A stretch of 64,000 nucleotides of DNA. It comes from Armatimonadota bacterium (GTDB lineage: Bacteria; Armatimonadota; Fimbriimonadia; Fimbriimonadales; Fimbriimonadaceae). The position numbers were made by a program, and so were the translations under genes. Location: contig JAFDWU010000001.1 in assembly GCA_018268315.1 (NCBI GenBank), positions 978,759 to 1,042,758 of the forward strand. The letters are read 5' to 3'. This document shows, piece after piece, positions 1 through 8,231 of this stretch (positions within the stretch are counted from its first letter, which is position 1; every line of letters starts with the position of its first letter). The notes under the pieces are model-generated. The model was not told the DNA's origin and made no database searches. It saw only the letters and a list, made by a program, of their open reading frames with translations.

Positions 1-2
1 TC

Positions 3-506
3 GTCCACTCCGCCGCGTTCGCGAACCGCGATGACCTTAGCGGCCGCTTCATCGACACCTCCCGCGATGGCTTCAAGCTCGCCCTCGATATCTCCGCCTA
101 TTCCCTTGTCCGCATGTGCAAGGCTCTGGAGCCGATCATGAACGAGGAAGGCTCCGTGATGGCGCTGAGCTATCTGGGCTCGGTGCGCGCGGTAAGCAAT
201 TACAACGTGATGGGCGTGGCAAAGGCCGCGCTGGAGGCCAGTGTTCGGTATCTGGCAGCCGATCTTGGCGTGAAGGGCATTCGGGTCAACACCCTTTCCC
301 CCGGCCCGATTAATACGGTGGCCGCGCGCGGCGTGAAGGGGCTTACGGAGATGATCGATTACGTGCATGAGCGCTCTCCGCTGAAGCGCAGGTTTGGCCA
401 AGAGGAAGTCGCGGGCTCCGCGATTTACCTGATGTCGGACCTCAGCAAGGGCGTAACCGGCCAAGTGATTTACATTGACAACGGATACAACATCGTCGGC
501 ATGTAA
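3..506 (+). CDS. fabI: Enoyl-ACP reductase FabI, C-terminal part
   Basis: NAD(P)H-dependent enoyl-acyl-carrier-protein reductase of type II fatty acid synthesis, cytosolic. The frame is open from the window edge, so the Rossmann cofactor motif lies outside. What remains is very FabI-like: a FIDTSRDGF stretch, then YLGSVRAV and NYNVMGVAKAAL, which carry the FabI Tyr-x6-Tyr-x6-Lys style active-site residues, followed by the SPGPINT segment and the family's C-terminal Rossmann end with IDNGYNIVG. About 167 of the usual 255-265 residues are present. The stop overlaps the possible TTG start of the next gene. The other fatty acid genes in the window (acpP, fabF) are 20 kb away, so this is not a fab operon. 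The 5' end is lost only because the window starts here. Confidence 0.95.
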   Translation, partial: VHSAAFANRDDLSGRFIDTSRDGFKLALDISAYSLVRMCKALEPIMNEEGSVMALSYLGSVRAVSNYNVMGVAKAALEASVRYLAADLGVKGIRVNTLSPGPINTVAARGVKGLTEMIDYVHERSPLKRRFGQEEVAGSAIYLMSDLSKGVTGQVIYIDNGYNIVGM

Positions 507-1380
507 GCCGCTTCTGATGGCGCCGAACTGGTCGTTCGGTCGCAACCGTTTCCTTGCCCACCGCTTCGGGGAGATTTTAGAAAGCTCCGGCGTTACCGTT
601 TATTACTGTCAGGGCGACGTGGACCACAACCGAACGGTGACCGCCTACTCGGGGTTGCCGGATCAGCTTGAGGCGGTGACGATGGAGCTTGCCAAAGAGG
701 CGTTCGCCGCTATCGACTTAAACCATCACGTGGGCGTTCATCCGCGTGTGGGCGCGCTGGATGTGTGCCCGGTGGTGCGGATGCCGGGCGACAAGTCGCC
801 GGAATCGGAAGCCGCCGCTCAGGCGCTGGTGAGCCGGCTTGGCGAGCGCATCGCCGAGGAGTTTGCCGTCCCTGTCTTCCTGTACGAGCACTCCGAAACC
901 GGCAAGCACCCATTCGATCTGCCTTCGCTTCGGAAGGGCGGGTTTGGCGGGCTGGTAGGCAAAATCCTCACCCCCGATTTCGGGCCGTCCACGGCGAATC
1001 CGCTTCTTGGGGTCTCCATCATCGGCTTTCGGGATTTCCTGATCGCGATGAACGTGAACCTGCGCTCGCCTAACCCAGGGGTCGCAAAAACGCTTGCCTC
1101 CCGAATAAGGGATTTGCGAAAAGACGAGCCAGGTTTTGAGGGCGTAAGGGCGCTCGGGTTCCTGCTACAAAGCCGAAAGCAGTCTCAGGTCAGCCTGAAC
1201 CTGACGATGCCCGATCGTACGCCCATCGACCCCATTCTTGAATGGGTGCGTAAGCACGCCGAGATCGCCGGCGTCGCGGTGGCGGCTAATGAGCTGATCG
1301 GCGTGATACGGGAGCAGGACCTAGAGCATGCCACCCGCCTGCCATACAAGCCTCAGCAGGTTGTCGAGCGTATTGATTAG
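475..1380 (+). CDS. Glutamate formimidoyltransferase
   Basis: Transfers the formimino group between N-formimino-glutamate and tetrahydrofolate in histidine degradation, or serves as a related folate enzyme. The protein begins with the family's first strand and loop (LLMAPNWSFGRN, matching the VPNFSEGR motif) and contains the conserved HVGVHPRVGALDVCPVV segment that lines the folate pocket, then KILTPDFGP and the central GFRDFLIAMNVNL strand. Only the formiminotransferase part is present (about 300 residues); there is no cyclodeaminase domain. Two starts are possible: TTG at 475, which keeps the first beta strand and overlaps fabI by 32 bases, or ATG at 517, which would cut into that strand. 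I favour 475. No other histidine-utilisation gene is nearby, so the exact substrate is not settled. Confidence 0.88.
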   Translation: MTTDTTSSACKPLLMAPNWSFGRNRFLAHRFGEILESSGVTVYYCQGDVDHNRTVTAYSGLPDQLEAVTMELAKEAFAAIDLNHHVGVHPRVGALDVCPVVRMPGDKSPESEAAAQALVSRLGERIAEEFAVPVFLYEHSETGKHPFDLPSLRKGGFGGLVGKILTPDFGPSTANPLLGVSIIGFRDFLIAMNVNLRSPNPGVAKTLASRIRDLRKDEPGFEGVRALGFLLQSRKQSQVSLNLTMPDRTPIDPILEWVRKHAEIAGVAVAANELIGVIREQDLEHATRLPYKPQQVVERID

Positions 1381-1427
1381 ATCGCAGGTCCCACCCGCAC
1401 ACGGTCATAACGTGCAAAAATAGGGCG

Positions 1428-1931
1428 ATGAAGAGAACTCTTACCCTCGCCGCTCTGCTTGCTTGTACCGCAGTATCGTTTGCAGCGGACAACGCAAAGA
1501 CGGCAATTTCTAAGGCATACACCCAGTTTGACTTCTATGTCGTGAAGGGCTCGTTGAAGGATCTGGAGTCTTTCCTTAACCGAACCAGCACCAACGATTT
1601 TACGATGAAGCAGATGGGCCAGACGTTTGATAAGAAGGCTGTCATCGCTCAGATGAAGCAGCAGCTTTCGATGGGCAAGGTGAACGAGTCGAAGACGAAG
1701 GTCAAGTCGATCGTGATTAACGGCTCGACGGCGACCGTGATGACGAGCGGCTCTTTCAAGATGACGATGAAAGGGAAAAACCAAGACAAAGCGCATGTGT
1801 TTGCTGGTCAATCGGAGACTAAAGACACCTGGGTGAAGGAAGGCCGGGTTTGGAAGATGAAGTCGATCGAGTCGGTAAGCGACAAGATGACGATGGACGG
1901 CAAGCCGATCAATCCGGGCGGCGGCAACTAA
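1428..1931 (+). CDS. Secreted NTF2-like (SnoaL/DUF4440-type) protein
   Basis: A 167-residue protein with a clear Sec signal peptide: MKR, a hydrophobic core of about 12 residues and an Ala-rich cleavage site near residues 18-21 (SFAADN). The mature part looks like the cone-shaped NTF2/DUF4440 fold: an N-terminal helix (AISKAYTQFDFYVVKGSLKDL), a short segment, a helix, then alternating beta strands ending in DTWVKEGRVWKMKSIES, which is typical of the last two strands. No catalytic residues can be recognised, so binding of a small ligand in the periplasm is possible but unproved. It is a single gene followed by a hairpin terminator. Lys content is unusually high for the neighbourhood. Confidence 0.7.
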   Translation: MKRTLTLAALLACTAVSFAADNAKTAISKAYTQFDFYVVKGSLKDLESFLNRTSTNDFTMKQMGQTFDKKAVIAQMKQQLSMGKVNESKTKVKSIVINGSTATVMTSGSFKMTMKGKNQDKAHVFAGQSETKDTWVKEGRVWKMKSIESVSDKMTMDGKPINPGGGN

Positions 1932-1950
1932 GCCCCTCTTCTTTTGGATG

Positions 1951-1987
1951 CAAGCCTCGCTCTAGATGAGCGGGGCTTGTTTGTTTA
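1951..1987 (+). terminator. Intrinsic terminator after the NTF2-like gene
   Basis: An 11-base stem (CAAGCCTCGCT pairing with AGCGGGGCTTG, one G-T pair) with a 7-base loop, followed by TTTGTTT on the + strand. It sits between two convergent genes and overlaps the last codon of the ubiD-type gene. The T-rich tail is on the + strand only, so it serves mainly the upstream gene. Confidence 0.75.
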
Positions 1988-3529
1988 AAGCCCCAGCTTG
2001 GGCCACATTTCGTCGATGTGACGGCGAACGTCTTCCGACATACGGATGATCTTGGGGTAATCCCGGTGAAAGCCATTCTCGCCCGGCCACTTGTGGGTGC
2101 AATCGAATCCAATCTTGCCGCCAAAACCCATGCCCTGCGAGGCGTGGTCAAGCTGATCGATCGGCCCCTTGCTCACGAGCACGTCGCGACCCGGATCGCA
2201 GTTCGCGCCTAGCCGGAATAGCACCTCATCCAGGTTTTGCACATCGCAGTCCTCATCGAAGACGTAAACCATCTTCGTGAAGGCAAGCTGACCAAGCCCC
2301 CAAATCGCATTCATCACCTTGTAGGCGTGGCCCGGATACTTCTTGCGGATGCTGACGAAAGCGACGTTGTGGAAACAGGCCGCCACCGGCAGGTTCATAT
2401 CCACGATTTCTGGCACCGTCATCTGGATCAACGGCATGAAGATTCGCTCCACCGCCTTGCCCATCCAGCCATCTTCCATCGGCGGCACGCCGACGATGGT
2501 TGCCGGATAAACCGGCTTCTGACGCTGGGTTACGCAGGTTACGTGGAAGACCGGGAATTGGTCGGCCAACGAGTAATAGCCGGTGTGATCGCCGAACGGC
2601 CCTTCCAGCCGCCGCTCCTCCGGATTTACAAAGCCTTCCAACACAATCTCAGCATCGGCGGGAACCATGATGTCCACCGTCTTCGCCTTCACCACCGGCA
2701 CCCGCTCGCGCCGCAGGAAGCCCGCGAACAACAGCTCATCGATTCCCGGAGGCAATGGAGAGATGGCTGAGAACGTGATGGCGGGGTCGCCACCAAGCAC
2801 CACGCAAGCCTCGATCGGTTTCTTCTTCGCGCCAGCCTCTTCCATATGCCGCATGCCGGTCTTGTGCATCTGCCAATGCATTCCGGTGGTGTTGCGGTCG
2901 TAAAGCTGAATTCGGTACATGCCGATGTTTCGCTTGCCGGTGTTGGGGTCGTTCGTGAACACCAGCGGCAGGGTGATAAACGGCCCGCCGTCTTCCGGCC
3001 AGCAGGTGAGGATGGGAAGCTGGGTCAGGTCGACGTCCTCGCCCTGCATCACGACTTCTTGGCACTTGGCGTTCGAGGTCTCCTTGGGCGGAACCCCTTT
3101 CGCTTCTTGCAGAAGGCTCATCAGCTTGCGGCCAAGCTGGCGCGCGCCTTTTGGCATTTCTGGCTTCAGCAGCTCCCGCAGCCGCTCGCCGTGCTCCTCA
3201 AAATCTTCCACCCCCAGCGCCAAGGACATTCGGCGACGGCTTCCCATGGTGTTGATGGCGACCGGAATGCCGTAGGTATGCACACCCATCGGCGCGGCGT
3301 CGGGATGAATGCTTGGGTGGTTCATCACCGCGCTCATCGGATCGGGGGTCGAGAGGCGGTGGGGAGCGCCGACTGGGTTTTCGATGAGCAGAGCGGGCCC
3401 GTCGGACTTCATCACGCGGTCCGCGACCTCGGTAATTTCCAAATAGGGGCTCAGCGGCTCTTTAATCCGCTTCAGTTCGCCCTTGGCTTCCAGTTGCTCA
3501 AGGAAATGTTGAAAGTCTCGATACGCCAT
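1985..3529 (-). CDS. UbiD-family prenyl-FMN decarboxylase
   Basis: A 514-residue UbiD-family (de)carboxylase, which uses prenylated FMN to decarboxylate aromatic or unsaturated acids; in many bacteria the role is in ubiquinone or menaquinone (futalosine pathway) synthesis. Family marks are visible: the N-terminal YRDFQHFLEQLEAKGEL start, the NIGMYRIQ strand near residue 200 that binds the cofactor phosphate and metal, and the EGPFGDHTGYY motif near residue 310, which carries the catalytic acid region. The length is close to the family norm. The start ATG is followed at once by the conserved N-terminus. No UbiX flavin prenyltransferase is in the window. The divergent peptidase gene starts about 50 bases away, so the two share a short promoter region. 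Substrate cannot be told from sequence alone. Confidence 0.9.
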   Translation of the reverse strand: MAYRDFQHFLEQLEAKGELKRIKEPLSPYLEITEVADRVMKSDGPALLIENPVGAPHRLSTPDPMSAVMNHPSIHPDAAPMGVHTYGIPVAINTMGSRRRMSLALGVEDFEEHGERLRELLKPEMPKGARQLGRKLMSLLQEAKGVPPKETSNAKCQEVVMQGEDVDLTQLPILTCWPEDGGPFITLPLVFTNDPNTGKRNIGMYRIQLYDRNTTGMHWQMHKTGMRHMEEAGAKKKPIEACVVLGGDPAITFSAISPLPPGIDELLFAGFLRRERVPVVKAKTVDIMVPADAEIVLEGFVNPEERRLEGPFGDHTGYYSLADQFPVFHVTCVTQRQKPVYPATIVGVPPMEDGWMGKAVERIFMPLIQMTVPEIVDMNLPVAACFHNVAFVSIRKKYPGHAYKVMNAIWGLGQLAFTKMVYVFDEDCDVQNLDEVLFRLGANCDPGRDVLVSKGPIDQLDHASQGMGFGGKIGFDCTHKWPGENGFHRDYPKIIRMSEDVRRHIDEMWPKLGL

Positions 3530-3582
3530 TGCCTAAACGGAACGTACCTGATTGCGATCTTACGGGGCTCTCAAGTATCGTG

Positions 3583-4974
3583 ATGGGCATGGTGCTTGCC
3601 GCTCTCTCTTTGATTCTTTCGCAGACGCCGGTCGACAAGACTTCGGACATGCTGATGGAGAAGGGCATGCGCGAACTTGGCGCGTATCGCATCCTCTCCT
3701 CACTCTGCAAGGATGTCGGCGCTCGGCTCAGCGGCTCACCAGAAGCAGCGAAGGCGGTCAAGTGGGGCGAGGCGCAAATGCACGCAATTGGGCTGGATAA
3801 CGTTCATCTGCTGCCGTGTGTAGTGCCGCACTGGGTGCGAGGCAAGGAAGTGGCTACATTCTGGACTCCCACGCCGAACGGCAACGGGCCGAAGGCAAAG
3901 CTTGCGATTTGCGCGCTCGGCATGAGCGTGGGCACGCCCGATGCGGGAGTGACAGGCGACGTGGTGGAGGTCACTTCGTTCAAGGATTTGGACGCCAAGG
4001 CGGACAAGGTGAAGGGCAAGATCGTGTTCTTCAACCACTCGATGAACCCGACGTTCACCTCGACCTTCCAGGCCTACGGCGACGCAGTAGGCTACCGATG
4101 GGGCGCCGCCTCGGCAGCGGCGAAGTACGGAGCGAAAGCGGCGCTGGTGCGCTCGGTAACGATGCGCTACGACGATGTGCCTCACACTGGCGCGATGGCC
4201 TACGACAAAGCTTACGATAAGATTCCGGTCGCGGCGGTGAGCCTCCTTTCGGCAAACCGGCTGCACAAAGCGATTGCGGCAGGGGTGGTGCAGTTGAATT
4301 TGCAGCTAGGCTGCCAAACACTCCCGGACGAACCGAGCGCAAGCGTGGTGGGCGAGATCGTGGGGACCGAGCATCCGGAAGAAGTGATCGTGATCGGCGG
4401 TCACTTGGATAGCTGGGATAAAGGCCAGGGCGCGCACGACGACGGCGCGGGCATCTCGCACACGCTAGAGGCACTAAGGGTCATCAAAGAGCTTGGCATC
4501 AAGCCGAAGCGCACCATTCGCGCAGTGCTGTTCATGAACGAGGAGAATGGAGGCAGGGGCGCTACCAGCTACCACGACTACGCCGCCGCCAGCAAGACCG
4601 AGAAAGCGCTTGCCGCCATCGAGAGCGACTCGGGAGGGTTCGCCCCCCGCGGTTTCGGGACTTCGCTGAAAGATGTTTCGATTCTCGATGCGTGGAAGAC
4701 TGGACTAGCGCGATTCGAGGCAGATCGATTCTATGGCGGGGGTGAAGGCGGTGCGGATATCGAGCCGCTACGCGCGCTCAACACGGCGCTGTTTGGCCTT
4801 GTGCCAGAAAGCAGCCGCTACTTCGACTTCCATCATTCGGATAACGACCGCCTGACGAACGTCCATCCGCGCGAGTTGGAACTTGGCGCGCTTGCGGTAG
4901 CGCGGCTTGCGCTATACCTGGCGGATAACGGAGTCCCCGCGCCAAAGCCAGCGGAAAAGCCCGCAAAAGGTTAG
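3583..4974 (+). CDS. M28-family metallopeptidase with PA domain
   Basis: Predicted exported zinc amino- or carboxypeptidase. I choose ATG 3583 because the following residues form a signal peptide (MGMVLAALSLILSQTP); an upstream TTG at 3529 would place about 18 unrelated residues in front of it. The protein has an M28 N-terminal half, a protease-associated (PA) insertion around residues 115-225 and the co-catalytic zinc site: His in GGHLDSWD (about 271), Asp in HDDGAG (about 286), Glu pair in NEENGG (about 319), Asp in SDSGG (about 348) and His in HHSDND (about 417). All five ligands are present, so it should be active. The arrangement resembles the carboxypeptidase Q group. It stands alone, and its stop overlaps the stop of convergent purQ by four bases. 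Confidence 0.9.
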   Translation: MGMVLAALSLILSQTPVDKTSDMLMEKGMRELGAYRILSSLCKDVGARLSGSPEAAKAVKWGEAQMHAIGLDNVHLLPCVVPHWVRGKEVATFWTPTPNGNGPKAKLAICALGMSVGTPDAGVTGDVVEVTSFKDLDAKADKVKGKIVFFNHSMNPTFTSTFQAYGDAVGYRWGAASAAAKYGAKAALVRSVTMRYDDVPHTGAMAYDKAYDKIPVAAVSLLSANRLHKAIAAGVVQLNLQLGCQTLPDEPSASVVGEIVGTEHPEEVIVIGGHLDSWDKGQGAHDDGAGISHTLEALRVIKELGIKPKRTIRAVLFMNEENGGRGATSYHDYAAASKTEKALAAIESDSGGFAPRGFGTSLKDVSILDAWKTGLARFEADRFYGGGEGGADIEPLRALNTALFGLVPESSRYFDFHHSDNDRLTNVHPRELELGALAVARLALYLADNGVPAPKPAEKPAKG

Positions 4975-5657
4975 GCTACGCCGACGAGCTTTAGCGCCTG
5001 CAGAATCTGGAGGCCATCGGTGCTGCCAAGGGTTTCTGATACGGAGCGCTCTGGGTGCGGCATCATGCCAAGCACATTGCCCTTCGGGTTGAGAATGCCC
5101 GCGATCGCGTTATCGGAACCGTTCGGATTGAACTCTTCCTCGCTTGTCTCGCCAGGGCCGGCAACGTATCGGAAAGCCACGAGTCCTTCACCTTCCAGGC
5201 GCTTCAGAGTGTCCTTATCGGCCACGTACCTGCCCTCCCCGTGGGCAATTGGAATTCGTAAAGTCTTGGTAACGCCCTGGGTGAAGGGGCTGGTGGTGTT
5301 CACGCGATCAAGGTGAACATATCGGCAGAGGAACTTCTGTCGGAGGTTGCCCATCAGCGCGCCGGGAAGAATCCCTGACTCGCAGAGAACCTGAAAGCCG
5401 TTGCAGATGCCGAACACGATGCGCCCCTCATCGGCGAAGCGCTTGACCTCATCCATGATCGGCGCGCGAGCAGCCATTGCGCCGCAGCGCAGGTAGTCCC
5501 CATAGCTGAAGCCGCCGGGAATCCATACTGCGTCGAAGCCCTTCAGCGAGTGATCATCCTGCCAAACGTAGTCGGCTTGGATGCCGATGCCGCGCAGGCT
5601 GTAAAGACCATCCTGATCGCAATTCGAACCGGGAAACCGGACGACGGCGACTCTCAC
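4971..5657 (-). CDS. purQ: Phosphoribosylformylglycinamidine synthase subunit PurQ
   Basis: Glutaminase subunit of the FGAM synthase complex (PurS-PurQ-PurL), fourth step of purine synthesis, cytosol. The class I glutamine amidotransferase triad is visible: nucleophile Cys in [10 protein letters not shown] (about residue 84), and His and Glu in MMPHPERS near residue 200. The start is GTG at 5657 (then [13 protein letters not shown], the normal PurQ N-terminus). The frame stays open upstream but that part only overlaps purS. The GTGA overlap (start GTG, purS stop TGA) implies translational coupling. Length 228 residues, normal. purL is not in the window, so it must be encoded elsewhere. Confidence 0.97.
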   Translation of the reverse strand: MRVAVVRFPGSNCDQDGLYSLRGIGIQADYVWQDDHSLKGFDAVWIPGGFSYGDYLRCGAMAARAPIMDEVKRFADEGRIVFGICNGFQVLCESGILPGALMGNLRQKFLCRYVHLDRVNTTSPFTQGVTKTLRIPIAHGEGRYVADKDTLKRLEGEGLVAFRYVAGPGETSEEEFNPNGSDNAIAGILNPKGNVLGMMPHPERSVSETLGSTDGLQILQALKLVGVA

Positions 5658-5887
5658 TTCACAAGCTCCAACCGGTAATCCTCGATGACCGGGTTTGCCA
5701 GCAATTTGTCGCACATCTCTTTGACCCGCTTCTCATCGTAATCCTTCACTTCAAGCTCAATCAGCTTGCCAATGCGGGCTTCCTCAAGCTCGTCGTATCC
5801 CAGCTTATGAAGGGCGCCTGCCACTGTTCGCCCAGCGGTATCAAGCAGCGAGGGCTTCAGGGTGACGAATACGCGGACCTTGGGCAT
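5654..5887 (-). CDS. purS: Phosphoribosylformylglycinamidine synthase subunit PurS
   Basis: Small structural subunit that couples PurQ to PurL. Its 77 residues follow the family pattern: VRVFVTLKPSLLDTAGRTV, then a helix with LHKLGYDELEEARIGKLIELEV and the C-terminal CDKLLANPVIEDYRLELV. It is the first gene of a two-gene operon with purQ (four-base overlap) and is divergent from the S9B peptidase gene across a 42-base gap. No PurR-type site is evident. Confidence 0.95.
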   Translation of the reverse strand: MPKVRVFVTLKPSLLDTAGRTVAGALHKLGYDELEEARIGKLIELEVKDYDEKRVKEMCDKLLANPVIEDYRLELVK

Positions 5888-5896
5888 AGACTCATT

Positions 5897-5922
5897 TTGA
5901 CATAACCAGATTCAGATAAACT
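5897..5922 (+). promoter_or_regulatory. Putative promoter of the S9B peptidase gene
   Basis: TTGACA at 5897-5902 and TAAACT at 5917-5922, only 7 bases before the ATG at 5930. The 14-base spacer is short, so the -35 assignment is weak; the position of the -10-like hexamer fits the leaderless pattern seen at other genes here. Confidence 0.4.
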
Positions 5923-5929
5923 GCCCGCG

Positions 5930-7990
5930 ATGAATTCGGTGAGGGCAGCCATCCTTCTGCTTTTAGGTTGGTTTCCTGCCGCGCCGCTTACGGCGACCGA
6001 TACAGACAGCATCGACGCCCAGATGCAGAAGGCGAACGAACTGTTCTCCTCACGCCCATCGGTTCACCGATACACCTTGCTGCGATGGAGCGATGATGGG
6101 CGAAAGCTGGTCTATCGGGACGACGCCAGCATCGAGCACGAAGTCCAAATTCCCATGGAAGCGCGTTCGGCCGTCGGGCCCGATGCCATTCAAGCTACCG
6201 GACGTCACGTTGGCGGCCACGGACGCGGGCGACAATACAGTTCGGAAGAGTCCCCGGACGGCAGCATGATCGCCACCTGCGTGGACAACAACGTGGTGGT
6301 CACCGTGAAATCGACCGGCGAGAGGCGCGCTATCACAACCGACGGTTCCGTCGCCAGGCGCATCAAATATGGGGTGGCCAGTTGGGTCTATGGCGAGGAG
6401 TTAGACCAAACGACCGCCATTTGGTGGTCGCCGGATTCTCGTTACGTTGCCTACTATCGCTTCGATGAAACCAAAGTGCCCGACTACTTCTTGGCACTGG
6501 ATCAATCCAAACTTCAGGACAAGATTGCGGTCGAAGCCTATCCAAAACCGGGTGACCCTAACCCGATTGCCCAGGTGCAGATCACGGAAATCGCCACTGG
6601 GCGCACATTTCTGGTCGATACCGGTCCTCACGACGGAATCGGACATTACGTGTATGGCTGCCACTTCCAGCCTGCCACGAAACAGTTCATTTTCAGCCGG
6701 ATGAACCGGCGGCAGAACACGCTGGAACTTTGCGCCTTCGACATCCAAGAAGCCAAAACCAAGGTCTTGATCCACGAGGAAAACCCGAAGGGATGGGTTC
6801 CGTACAGCCCGCTCCCGCCATTCAGCGATGGGTTACCGATCACTTACATACGGAATGGCGACGAATTCTTGTACGTTTCCGAGCGATCGGGCTACCGCAA
6901 TCTCTATCGCTATGCGGCTGATGGCACGCTGCTAAGCGAGATTAGCCAGTTGAACGCCGATGTGCAGGACATCAAGAAGATCGACGAGACGCGCGGCGAG
7001 ATTTGGTTCACGGTACACGGGAGGAAGCGTTTCGGGCTGGTGCAACTCTATCGGGCTTCGCTAGATGGGCGAAGCATCCGCCAACTCACCTCTTCGGACC
7101 TTTGCCACCGAGTCAGCATCAGCCCCACCGGCAACGCCTTCTTCGATGAGGGGGAAAGCGCCAACGATTCTCCTCGATACGAGGTCATCAACCGCGACGG
7201 CAAGCTGATAGTTGATCTTGGCGCGCCGGGTCAGCCGGACACCGAGTTCAAGAAGTATGAGGTCTTCACCCTCAAAGCCCCCGATGGTTCGCCGATCATC
7301 GGCTACCTGGCAAAGCCGCCCGGCTTCGACCCGAGTAAGCAGTATCCGCTGCTGGTTTCGCAGTATGGCGGCCCAGGATTTGGCCTAAACCACGAGCTCC
7401 ACCTCCTGGCGCCGAGGGAGTGCGCGCTGGGCTTTCTGTATCTAAAAGTATATGGGCGAGGTTCGATTGGCATGGGGAAGGCGGCTGAGCAGTCAATCTA
7501 CATGCGTCTGGGCGGACCGGAGATCGATGACACGGCAGCGGCCGTGCAGGAAGTAATCAAGCGCGGCTATGTGGACCGCAAGGCGGTCGGCGTGTTCGGC
7601 TCTTCGTACGGCGGATACTTCGCGCTGATGTCGCTAATGCGCTATCCAGACCTCTACACGGCGGCATCCGCAAGTTCGCCCGTCACCGATTGGCGCAATT
7701 ACGATTCGATTTATACCGAGCGGTTCATGCGGACGCCCGAAGAGAATCGCGCCGGATACGACGCCGGTTCGGCGGTCCTGCTGGCGGATCGGATGAAAGG
7801 CAAGCTGCTACTTTATTACGGCGCTGCGGACGATAACGTCCATGCCGCCAACTCGCTGCAATTGATTAAGCGGTTAAACGAACTTCACAAGCAGTATAAG
7901 TTGGTGGTCGCCCCAGACGCCGGGCACAGCGCGGTCGATGACGACACGATGCTGCGGTTCTTCTTGCGGGCGTGGCAGAAAGATGGCTGA
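5930..7990 (+). CDS. Dipeptidyl-peptidase IV-type serine peptidase (S9B)
   Basis: Exported prolyl-dipeptidyl peptidase. A signal peptide occupies about residues 1-22. The N-terminal beta-propeller region includes SWVYGEELDQ, equivalent to the DPP IV VYEEE segment that holds the substrate N-terminus, and several WSPDSRYVAY/SEDGRKL-type propeller repeats. The C-terminal alpha/beta-hydrolase domain has the full triad: Ser in GSSYGGYFAL (about 560), Asp in GAADDNVHA (about 635) and His in DAGHSAVDD (about 665). Length 686 is normal for bacterial members. It likely feeds on peptides in the periplasm, as does the M28 enzyme upstream. A 66-residue gene overlaps its last bases. Confidence 0.93.
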   Translation: MNSVRAAILLLLGWFPAAPLTATDTDSIDAQMQKANELFSSRPSVHRYTLLRWSDDGRKLVYRDDASIEHEVQIPMEARSAVGPDAIQATGRHVGGHGRGRQYSSEESPDGSMIATCVDNNVVVTVKSTGERRAITTDGSVARRIKYGVASWVYGEELDQTTAIWWSPDSRYVAYYRFDETKVPDYFLALDQSKLQDKIAVEAYPKPGDPNPIAQVQITEIATGRTFLVDTGPHDGIGHYVYGCHFQPATKQFIFSRMNRRQNTLELCAFDIQEAKTKVLIHEENPKGWVPYSPLPPFSDGLPITYIRNGDEFLYVSERSGYRNLYRYAADGTLLSEISQLNADVQDIKKIDETRGEIWFTVHGRKRFGLVQLYRASLDGRSIRQLTSSDLCHRVSISPTGNAFFDEGESANDSPRYEVINRDGKLIVDLGAPGQPDTEFKKYEVFTLKAPDGSPIIGYLAKPPGFDPSKQYPLLVSQYGGPGFGLNHELHLLAPRECALGFLYLKVYGRGSIGMGKAAEQSIYMRLGGPEIDDTAAAVQEVIKRGYVDRKAVGVFGSSYGGYFALMSLMRYPDLYTAASASSPVTDWRNYDSIYTERFMRTPEENRAGYDAGSAVLLADRMKGKLLLYYGAADDNVHAANSLQLIKRLNELHKQYKLVVAPDAGHSAVDDDTMLRFFLRAWQKDG

Positions 7991-8183
7991 AGACGACGGC
8001 TTCCCGAGAGGCTTTGATGAGCACCGCCGCGCCCAGGCGCGCCGATGGGCGAACGAAACCACCGCCGAGCAGCGGCTGGAATGGCTTGAGCAGGCGCTGA
8101 AGTTCGCCTACGCCTGCGGCATCGACGTCGTAGCAGTTCGCCGCAAGGCGAAAGAGCAGCAGTACAGCCAAAAGAAGAACTAA
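7983..8183 (+). CDS. Small hypothetical protein, 66 residues
   Basis: Starts at ATG 7983 inside the last codons of the peptidase gene (8-base overlap), which suggests translational coupling. The product is short, charged and helical: RRAQARRWANETTAEQRLEWLEQALKFAY, with no membrane segment or signal. It ends about 50 bases before the ImuB-like gene. Small proteins of this look often occur beside house-keeping genes as 'hypothetical'; I do not recognise the family. It is too short and too unlike RecA-type proteins to be ImuA. Confidence 0.6.
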   Translation: MAEDDGFPRGFDEHRRAQARRWANETTAEQRLEWLEQALKFAYACGIDVVAVRRKAKEQQYSQKKN

Positions 8184-8231
8184 AACCGCTACTCATCCAG
8201 CCGCAAGACGTTGTAATATTAGTAGACGTTT

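Noticed and set aside
3529..3582. Longer start of the M28 peptidase at TTG 3529
   Set aside because: It would place unrelated residues before a good signal peptide and overlaps the divergent ubiD start codon.
7983..8183. Small gene before imuB as ImuA
   Set aside because: 66 residues with no RecA-like fold or Walker motif; far too short.
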